Assembly: GCF_001577835.2 (NCBI RefSeq)
Contig: NC_029527.1
Location: forward strand, 6,788,094 to 6,852,093
Length of the DNA stretch: 64,000 nt
Origin: Coturnix japonica
Lineage: Eukaryota; Chordata; Aves; Galliformes; Phasianidae
Direction: 5' to 3'
In this document: positions 56,735 to 64,000 of the stretch, in pieces
How the letters are laid out: each line of letters opens with the position of its first letter
Position numbering within the stretch: the stretch's first letter is position 1
Made by a program: the position numbers and the translations under genes
The notes under the pieces: generated by a model
The model's input: only the letters and a program-made list of their open reading frames with translations
Database searches by the model: none
What the model was told of the DNA's origin: nothing

Positions 56735-59280
56735 GCTAGTGGATGCTATAGGTGTTGCCCTGGTGGAGCCCAGCTACATCGGCAGATACAACACAGCATC
56801 AACACAGAAAGAGATGGCACATGAATGGGTGAGACTAATGGTCAATGCGCTGAGATAGGCAGCTCAAACTAAACTAAATCCCCCGCTCTCCTCTCCCCCA
56901 GCATCTGCCACTCCTCAAGGCAGAGCCTTATAGGGCATCCCCATCCCACCCAGCCCATATTTGTGAGTTATTTTTTGTTGTTTTAACGCCATGCTGCAAT
57001 TCTAACCCAGAGCTTTGGATTGTCAAAGAGTTTTTCTTTTCTTTCCTTTAGGAAAAAAAAAATAAAATAAAAATACAGCTGAACTAATTTGATGAAAGGG
57101 GAAAATAAAACTTACGCCAGACTAAACACATGCAGTTCCTACCTACAGCCAGGGCCCAGCTTCTCCCAGGCCAAAGTCAACACACGTCAATTTTGAACAT
57201 GACAGGGCTTTAAAAGGGAGGTTTGAGCCCTGGATGAGAGGCGGCTGGAAAACATTAATAATGAGCTCTGTCAATTAAAAGCAAGCATGACGAGTCACCA
57301 AGACAAGGACTGGGGGGTTCCCCTTCCTCCCCACTTCTCTTCCCCTCTTAATTTGAGGAAAAAAACAGTGATTTATGGAGAAATCCATCCCTTCATCCAA
57401 AAAATGTGGCCATGGTACCAAATGAAGGGGCTTTGTTTAGGCGCCAGGCAGGCAAGGCTCAGCATTCAGCCTTATGGAAAGGGCTGCTTGCAGGGATGTT
57501 CCTGTTTCACCTGCACAGGGTGCACAGCCATCACACTGCACTGGCCTCCTGATGCGCCTGGGACATGGAAACGACTGGTTTGGATTCCAGAGAAAGAAAA
57601 AGTATAAAAATAGTAAACCTGCTTTTATCAACCCCATAGGAAGTATTGCTATGGCTTCTGTGGGCTGGGCAGGTTTCTGCCCTACACCACCCACCCGTCT
57701 CCAAAACAAAGCTGGGCAAAACAAGGGAAGGGGCACCTGGCATGTGTTCCACTCACCATTCTCCAAATATCCTGCTCAGCTCCACACTCTGTCCTCATCC
57801 TCGTGGTACTGCAGCCCTGTGCTCCCCATTCTATCACCCAGCAGCATCACGCAGCACAGGCAAAAAAATTGAAGGAGAGCCCTTTTAGCTCAAGTTCACG
57901 CCCCGCATCAAGATAGGCTTGCCTTCCCCTCCCCAGATAAAGGATACAGTTGTTAAACTGATGCCACGTTTGATCGCAGCCAAAAAGCCAAGAGGGCTTC
58001 AAACATTCATTTATCTCAAGCTGTAAGCAAGGCTTATTGCTGCTAATCAGATAATTACTCTGCTTCTCCCCCATCACAGAGAGCACCATGCGGTGTGAAG
58101 GTTTCCTCCCTGCACGGGACCCTGCTCTGAGCAGAGATCTGAGCATCACTGAGAGCACTGGGATGGGTGGGATCCCAGCAGCTCCAGGCTCCAGTCTGAG
58201 ATGAGCATCTTTGATCTGAGCCCATCGGGGCTGTTGGCACTGCTATAAGACCACATGAATGTACGAATCCATGAGGGATCAGTGGGGCTTAAATCCCTCT
58301 CCAACTCCACAAGATCTTTTCAGGCACAACGACAGGAGCGGGGATAAATCACGCATCTCCAGCACAGCACAAAGCGGGCAATTAGCAGACAAAGCTGCCC
58401 ACCAGGGCCCGATGGAGCAGAACAAGGAGATTTTCTTCCCAGAGACGTCTGCTGGAAGCTGTCTGAAGCATTTCCATTCCCTTTGGCTTTTAATCGCGAG
58501 GTCAGCTCCTTTCTCCCTACCCCAACGTCCTCTATCAGGGCCTCTTTCTGGGAACTCGCAGCAATGCACCAGATGTCACAGAGACAGAATAACAGCCCAG
58601 GGCCAACCTGGGGCATTTCACCCTCCCCTGAATCCCATACCACTCTGAGCCACGTTTGTGGGGCTGAGAAAGCAGAATGCCCATTAGGGCCATCCCTGAG
58701 CAACCAGGTTTGGGGACAGCCCCTTCCTCCAGGGGTACAAGCAGAGTGCCAAGGGAAGCAATAGCACTGCCCTGAGGAATGGGCATGCTGCAGGGAACAC
58801 AGCTTTGGGCAGAGGGTGCAGCTCCTCTGGTGCTTCTAGGGGTTTTTTCAGGGCTGCAGACCCCAAACAGCGCATCTGCTGCCAGGATAGGAAGGATGCA
58901 AGAGGGAAGGGAAGAAACCACAAGGCTTAAAAAAAAGAAAACCACCTACATTTTGGGTTGCTCTGTGCTCCTCTTCAGACATCCAGCTCAGGGTGTGCTT
59001 TTGGCCTTCTGCCCTTCCCTATAAATTCCACTACCAGAAACACAACAACCTCCTGTCTAAAGAAAAAGCAAGTGACCCAAGGCTTAAAAGCACAAAATTA
59101 CACATTAACCCTCAAAACACTGCTGTCTGCTCTCTTCTTATAGGGGCAGAGCCTGAAAGAGAGGGCAGAGCCACAGGTGTGGGTGTTTATACGTGCACAG
59201 GTGGGGGAACACAGTGAATTACGCTGTGGTTACACACACACATTCCCTTATTTGGTTTTCAAGAGTGACCTTGGGTAAAA
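56735..59280. other. Intergenic DNA with possible enhancer blocks
   Basis: There is no gene. An A-rich patch lies at 57050-57076. Repeat-free, AT-richer blocks at about 57100-57300 and 57880-58070 stand out from the GC-moderate surroundings; the second holds four WGATAR motifs and is listed separately. Open frames here are short shadows. Confidence 0.55.
57911..58054. promoter_or_regulatory. Cluster of four GATA motifs, possible enhancer
   Basis: AGATAG (57911-57916), AGATAA (57935-57940), TTATCT (58011-58016) and AGATAA (58049-58054), with a MYB-type CAGTTG (57957-57962) between. The block is free of repeats. From synteny it lies between RPN1 and the expected GATA2 gene, where mammals carry a distal GATA2 enhancer. 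That link is inference. Confidence 0.4.
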
Positions 59281-59289
59281 AGAGAAGGA

Positions 59290-59560
59290 AAAGCAAAGAA
59301 AGCGCCGTAGCTCTTCGTGGCGCAGATGACAGCGAACCTCTCCTCTTGTGTTTTAATATGTGTGTCTTCAAACAGCCGGGATTTCTGTCCGAACCCTCGG
59401 AGGTGTTCGGGATGGTGCCCGGCTCGGCCAGAAGGTGACGCCGTCCGCCCGCAGATCGCGGCCGGCCCCAATTAGCGGCCGTATCGCCGCAATCACGGCT
59501 GCTGATAGAGATAAATGGGGAAGGCGCTATCTGCGCAACAATAGCGCGTGGTTTTTTTTA
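59290..59560. promoter_or_regulatory. CpG-rich block with GATA triplet
   Basis: There is a sharp rise in CpG compared with the DNA to the left. Inside are TGATAG (59503-59508), AGATAA (59509-59514) and CTATCT (59527-59532) within 30 bp. It is followed by two G runs (59562-59569 and 59574-59583) and an A run. It is the first of several CpG-rich blocks that continue to the window's end. Confidence 0.45.
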
Positions 59561-59749
59561 AGGGGGGGGTTATGGGGGGGGGGAAACTTTAGGGAGGAGA
59601 AAAAAAAAAAAAAAAAGAAACAATTGAACTTTTCATCAGCCGCTAATCGTGATTTTTTTTTATTGCTTTGCTTAGCATTTTCTCGGGGAATAAAACCTCA
59701 GAGGAGCCCCGTCTTTTGTGGGAAATGAAAGGGCATATAAAAAAATGAA

Positions 59750-60030
59750 TGTACATGGATTCTAAATATTTCAGGTTGTATGACTTTGTGTTTGACCTTA
59801 GCAGAAGATGAACTAATCCTGCAATATAATAGACTTTCATAGAGATATGGAAAATGGCTGCTTTTTTATCTCAGTTGCCATGGGAACCATCAGAGAGAAG
59901 GCCTAGCTGAGATGCAATAGAAGGTTATTAAATGTGTGCTTGTGTATATTGGAAAAATACAGCTTTTTGTCATCTCGTGTCACTCATAGGTCTTTAATAC
60001 GTAATGTTTAGGTTATTAATAAACTAACAC
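59750..60030. promoter_or_regulatory. AT-rich block with X-box and GATA site
   Basis: This is a unique AT-rich stretch between CpG-rich blocks. GTTGCCATGGGAAC (59874-59887) is one base from the RFX X-box consensus GTNRCC-N2-RGYAAC and is nearly palindromic. A GATA site TTATCTC lies immediately before it (59866-59872). It looks like a conserved noncoding element, unproven. Confidence 0.4.
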
Positions 60031-60413
60031 AGGTCCATTTTTTATGGGGAACAACTGTGAACACAACTGGAAAGAAAAAATTAGTACAAGTTGAACATTT
60101 GCAAAACTCCTGGGCACGGGCAGGGGCTGACAGGGCTGCTGCTCACACACAACGTCCCGCTGAAGTTTCTCTCCTTTACCTGGACAAGGGGACGGCTCCT
60201 ACTGCAGGGGATGGGCAAAGGGGACTGGGGGCACTGCGGGCACCGTGTGCTTAATGGGGCAGTGCTGGGGACATAAGGAGCGCAGTTCAACGCCGTCTTG
60301 TTCGGTATCTGAGCAGGGGAAAGAAGGGGGTGATGAGGGCTGCTCAGCGTTGTGGAATCACCTGCTCTGGAGCCAAGGTTGAGAGGTGGTTGTTATGATG
60401 CTGGTAGTGGCCA

Positions 60414-60530
60414 AAATAAAAATCAAATTAAAAAAATAAAATAAAATAGAGAAGGAAAAAAAAAATTAAAAGTTTAAAAGAAGATGAAAAAAAAATGAAA
60501 AGGAAGAAAAAAGAAAGGAAGGAAGGCAAG
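60414..60530. repeat. A-rich tract with AAAAT units
   Basis: A-rich on the plus strand, beginning with (AAAAT)n-like units and ending AAGGAAGGAAGG. Confidence 0.9.
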
Positions 60531-60589
60531 AGCCTGGTGCTCCTCTGAGCGGACAGACTTCAGGCAAACTCCAGGCGGGATGAATTCCC

Positions 60590-60960
60590 TTTCTGTGGGG
60601 TTTTGCGGGTGTCCCGTTCCTCCCTTGGGATAAAGGTCTCGTTCAGCTTCGAGCCGGAGGTGCCGAAACCCCCCGGCTTTGGGGTCCTGCTCTGCTGCCC
60701 CACAGCGCTGAGCAGCGGCGGGCACCTCGTTTCCCCCTACCCTCCCCCGTAGGTCCCAGCGGGGCCAAATCCACCTTGCGCCGTTCCTCGCTCTCCCACC
60801 CCGCTCCCCGCGTCGGGGAAGGGCAGGAGACACTCCTGAGAGCCCCGGGGGTGTCCCGGCCCGGCGGGGCACCCCGCGTGCACAGCAGCCCGCCGTCCAT
60901 GCATACTAAGTACAGCAAGGAATACATAGATTTTGCCTATCTGCCGATCAAACGCGGAGA
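60590..60960. promoter_or_regulatory. CpG-rich block
   Basis: GC- and CpG-dense sequence without a convincing reading frame, one of a series of islands leading up to the expected GATA2 gene. Confidence 0.5.
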
Positions 60961-61027
60961 TCTGCTCTGGTAAATGATGCATTAGATGCGGTGGCTGTAT
61001 TTGTTGTGTGAGTTTTGAAAGGGTTCC

Positions 61028-61161
61028 GATAATCTGGAAGCGAGAGATAAGGAACACCATTTATTCAGCAGCACTTTGGAACCAATTTTCAACCCTGTTC
61101 AACCCCATTCTCCAGCAGCCTCCAGGAGCCCAGGAGATAAGGATTGGGCTATTCATTATCT
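61028..61161. promoter_or_regulatory. GATA motif cluster, possible enhancer
   Basis: GATAA (61028-61032), AGATAAGG twice (61045-61052 and 61135-61142) and TTATCT (61156-61161), followed by AACAAAG (SOX type) near 61170. AGATAAGG is among the best GATA-factor sites. The DNA here is unique and AT-balanced, between two CpG-rich blocks. Confidence 0.45.
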
Positions 61162-61330
61162 TCACAAGGAACAAAGATTAGCTAGCAGAGATGAAAAATT
61201 ACCCCTGGATAGTAATAATAAGGAAGCGAACCTGGAGAGTTGCTGAGCCCATATTCTCTCCCCACTGCTGCTGCTGCTTCTTCTCCTTTTAAAATTCTCT
61301 CCCTCTCTTTTTTTGTTGAATCAATATTGA

Positions 61331-61430
61331 AAAGGTTGCTTTTTTTTTTTCTTTTCCTTTTTTCCCCCCTTTTCTTATTTTATTTTATGAAAGAAAAAGA
61401 AATTAAAATAAAATAAAATAAAATAAAAAA
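61331..61430. repeat. T-rich then A-rich tract forming an inverted repeat
   Basis: TTATTTTATTTTAT (61375-61388) pairs exactly with ATAAAATAAAATAA (61408-61421) across a 19-nt purine-rich loop. Because both arms are (TAAAA)n, pairing can slip in five-base steps. Confidence 0.85.
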
Positions 61431-61569
61431 GCCTTCCCCGCTGACTATCATATTTTTCCATACGAAGAATATGGTTGTTACCGTGGAAGAGAGCTGAGCA
61501 CGGTCTCCCCTTCCTCCCAGACTTTCAGATGACATCTTTAGTTACAGAAGGCAAACAGCAGAAGAAAGC

Positions 61570-61900
61570 TTCCTTCTCTTCCAGCGGGCATCGGGGGGGA
61601 CACCGCTTTCCCCCCAGTGTCCCCAGTGCTTCTCGTGACACTCGGGGGCGGCTCTGACCCCGCACACAGCTCGGGATATCCCGGCAGAGCACCGCGGATC
61701 GCCCCGGGAGCGCAGCGGCTCCTCGGCAGCTCTCAGCACCCCCCCGGCCGTCGCTTCGGACCCCCCCGTGTGCCCCCGCCCGGGGTAGTTCTGCACGCTC
61801 CCAAAGCCGCTTTTCGTGCTGTTTTTACTCCGGGGCGACGCTCCCCCGTTCCGGAGTCGTTCCGTGCCGGGGCGATCCAGGGATGCGGTGCCGTCTCCCT
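61570..61900. promoter_or_regulatory. CpG-rich block
   Basis: A dense CpG stretch with no coding frame that I can support, part of the island series in the last 5 kb. Confidence 0.5.
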
Positions 61901-62080
61901 CGTCCTGGGCACAAGGGAAAAAGAGGGGGATATGTATATACGTATATATTTTAATACCACATTCTTTTGTATTTTTTTTTCCCCTGTATAAATCTGAGAA
62001 CGTATCTTCTCTCAGAGGATGAAGGGTAATACGGGAGGAGTAATTAAAACACTTACTTTAGAAATGGGCTGCGTGGAGCT

Positions 62081-62093
62081 GATAAGAATTATC
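62081..62093. promoter_or_regulatory. Palindromic GATA double site
   Basis: GATAAGAATTATC: two GATAA half-sites face each other across three bases, and the flanks extend them to TGATAA and TTATCT. Paired inverted GATA sites can be bound by both zinc fingers of one GATA factor. The position upstream of the expected GATA2 promoter fits self-regulation, by inference. Confidence 0.45.
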
Positions 62094-62229
62094 TCCCGCA
62101 TATCAAGGACCCTTTTTCCCCCGAACCATATCACAAAGACAGACAGAAAATGCCAGCAGAATAGGATTCCCCCCTCCCTTCCCCTGCTCACATTTTTACC
62201 TCCATTATGATGATAATTCCGCTCCAGAG

Positions 62230-62570
62230 AAACTTTTCTCCTTCCCTTCCCGAACCGTATTTCGTTCCCCCGCTCGCACAGGGCCCCCACCGGACGCTCC
62301 GGCCTTTGTCCCTCCGTTAGGACTCTTTGCCCGCTCCCCGCTCCGGGGGTCTCCCCGACCCTCCATCGGAAAATCTCCCCTCGCCCCGCGGCGATCCGGC
62401 GCGGCCCCCACTGCCGCTCTCGGCGCTGCCCCCGCGGCCAACCCCGGCTCCCGCCGACCCCATGCAGCCTCCGGGGCTCGGCGAGGGGACCCCAGCCCCG
62501 CACACACGCACGCACCGGGAGGTAAAGGCACAGCAGGTGAGCAGTGCCAAGCCGGGGACTAAGGCGAGGC
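62230..62570. promoter_or_regulatory. CpG island
   Basis: Very CpG-rich on both strands; overlapping frames reflect base composition. It could be a promoter for a transcript on either strand. Confidence 0.5.
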
Positions 62571-62791
62571 GACATTTCCCAAAGCATTCGTTCAGGCTGA
62601 ATCGCCCAGTGCTACGAAATCCGTATTTCGCCGTTTCTTTTCTAGCTATAACAACGACTCTTTGAGGCTCGTGCCTCTTCCAGCTCATCTGCTGTCTCTC
62701 TTAGTTGCAGGTGCACAGACCGAAAGATTGAGTTTGGGAAGGGAGATTGAGGAGAAGAGACACGAAGTTAGTAAAAAAACAGGTTGGTCAG

Positions 62792-62827
62792 TGCAAAAAT
62801 AAAATAAAATAAAATAAAATTAAAAAG
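62792..62827. repeat. (AAAAT)n microsatellite
   Basis: At least four AAAAT/AAATA units in a row, the third such tract in the last 4 kb. Confidence 0.9.
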
Positions 62828-62889
62828 GGTCAGCCAGGTATGAAAAGGTGGAAGAAAAATTAATAGGAATAGGGATATTTAATATCCAC

Positions 62890-63760
62890 AATTGACACCA
62901 CAAAACGCTCCCCCACCCCGCCCCACCTTCCTCGGGGTCCGGTGGCGGAGGAGAGGCGCGGAGCTGCGGGCAGAAGAGCCCCGTTCCCAGCGCCGGAGAT
63001 GCGAGCGTGTGTTGTGTTGGTATAATATCAATTCATTTAAAATATGAAAGTCAAGTCGCGTAGACTGTGACAGCAACCGTAACAAAAGGTGCAAGCAACA
63101 GACAATGTGATGTGCTTGTACAGATATTGTAATGATGCAAATGAAGTGGAGGGGACGAGCTGCCTTATTATGTACATAAATACACAGTGGCTCGCTGTGC
63201 CATCCTTGAATGCAGGAGAGTGAGAGAGAGAAGGGGAGGGAAAGAAGGGAGAGAGGAAAAGAGAGGGAGGGAGGAGGGAGGAAGGGAAGGGGGGAAGGAG
63301 GGAGGAAAAAAAAAAAAAGGGCTCAGCTCGAGAAGTGCCGCCAGTTCGAAGCAGAGCGCTCCTCGGGCAGCCCCTCCGCCGGCTGCGCGCACCCACGGGC
63401 GGGGGAGGACACGCGGCCGGAGCCCCCCTCCCCAGCCCGAAGGTGAGAGCGGTCGCTCCGCAGGCAGCGGGCGGCGAACAGCGACGGGAGGAAGGCAAGG
63501 TAAGGGAGTGCGGCTCCGCGGCGCTCCGCGTCCGTCCGCCCGGGGCGATTTTCCCCGGGGAACAGAGCGGGGCGGTTTAGTAAAGAACGAAAAAATCCCT
63601 TCATCCCTTCCCGGCCTCCTCCTTCCACAGACCCGGCTGGAGGCACCGCAGAGCCGCGGGGCTGTGCTGCTCTGCCCGTCGGTACCCTGCGGGGTGCGGG
63701 GCCGCCCTCGTTCGCTTTTCTTTTCCCTTTTTCTCCCCTCGTATCTTCCCCCCCCCCCTT
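62890..63760 (+). promoter_or_regulatory. CpG island and possible first exon near the right end
   Basis: GC-rich DNA split by a short AT-rich gap (63020-63190). On the plus strand, after a 100-nt purine tract, a GC-rich segment of about 120 bp ends in a good donor, GAAG|GTGAGA (63441/63442). This could be a noncoding first exon of the next gene, expected to be GATA2. No TATA box, coding sequence or acceptor inside the window confirms it. Confidence 0.35.
63222..63321. repeat. Uninterrupted 100-nt purine tract
   Basis: Every base on the plus strand is A or G, with many GGG and GGGAGG groups, ending in a run of A. Such tracts can form triplex (H-DNA) or G-quadruplex structures near promoters. 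Confidence 0.95.
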
Positions 63761-63865
63761 TCAGCTCCCCTCGTTCTTCTTATTATCACCGCGCTAATTA
63801 TTTAAATCTCCATCTTTGAAAGTTTGCATTTCACCCAGGGCAGCCACTTTCCCGGAGCAAAGGGG

Positions 63866-63892
63866 TGTGCGTGTGTGTGTGTGTGTGTGTGC
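63866..63892. repeat. (GT)n microsatellite
   Basis: About a dozen GT units in a row, with one GC interruption near the start. This is a simple dinucleotide repeat. Confidence 0.95.
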
Positions 63893-64000
63893 GGAACCCC
63901 TCGCCCCCTCCCCGCATCCTATATCTCCTCGCTCCCATTGTTGGCAGATTTGGACAGCAAACACAAAGATGAGGGGTTTGTTCTGCCCGGAGAGAGCACC

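Noticed and set aside
60776-60973. Short frame ending in a plausible-looking peptide near 60.9 kb
   Set aside because: It straddles a CpG-rich block and AT-rich DNA, has no splice sites giving continuation and no family match.
62327-62665. 112-codon frame in the 62.3 kb CpG island
   Set aside because: Pro/Ala/Arg-rich on both strands at once, typical of GC-rich DNA; not GATA2, whose N-terminus I looked for and did not see in this window.

Overview
The window is vertebrate nuclear DNA from a bird, most likely a galliform close to chicken. The evidence is CR1 LINE fragments as almost the only interspersed repeats, short introns, CpG-island promoters, and gene order. Three genes are certain from their protein sequence: H1-10 (linker histone H1x, minus strand, single exon, about 1.2-2.6 kb), RAB7A (late-endosome GTPase, minus strand, five coding exons at 6.6-9.3 kb and a probable noncoding first exon near 23.4 kb) and RPN1 (ribophorin I, plus strand, ten exons, 28.8-36.0 kb). 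All splice junctions below were read from the sequence, and the joined exons give complete proteins of 215, 207 and 596 residues.

Layout. 1-1.17 kb: intergenic, with small tandem repeats and a TATA/MEF2-type motif. 1.17-3.8 kb: H1-10 inside a large CpG island. 3.8-5.3 kb: CA-rich low-complexity DNA. 5.3-23.6 kb: RAB7A, with a roughly 14 kb first intron that holds a probable solo LTR (an old endogenous retrovirus copy) and a perfect hairpin. 23.6-28.7 kb: spacer between the head-to-head RAB7A and RPN1 promoters. 28.7-36.0 kb: RPN1. 36-64 kb: no protein-coding gene that I can support. This last part carries scattered CR1 pieces, A-rich and purine-rich tracts, several clusters of GATA motifs and, from 59.3 kb on, a run of CpG-rich blocks like those around a developmental regulator.

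In human 3q21 the order is GATA2 - RPN1 - RAB7A - ... - H1-10, so the next gene to the right should be GATA2 on the plus strand. The 36-64 kb stretch is then the avian counterpart of the RPN1-GATA2 interval, which in mammals holds the distal GATA2 enhancer and the 3q21 breakpoint cluster of inv(3)/t(3;3) leukaemia. No GATA2 coding sequence is visible here. The strongest leads in this stretch are GATA clusters at 57.91-58.05, 59.50-59.53, 61.03-61.16 and 62.08 kb, a GATA/X-box pair at 59.87 kb, and a composite E-box/GATA/MYB site at 45.11 kb.

The three genes are broadly expressed, with unrelated jobs: chromatin compaction, late endosome and lysosome traffic, and ER N-glycosylation. Their proximity reflects conserved synteny and not a shared pathway. 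I did not find a new protein-coding system. The novel-looking material is regulatory or structural DNA.
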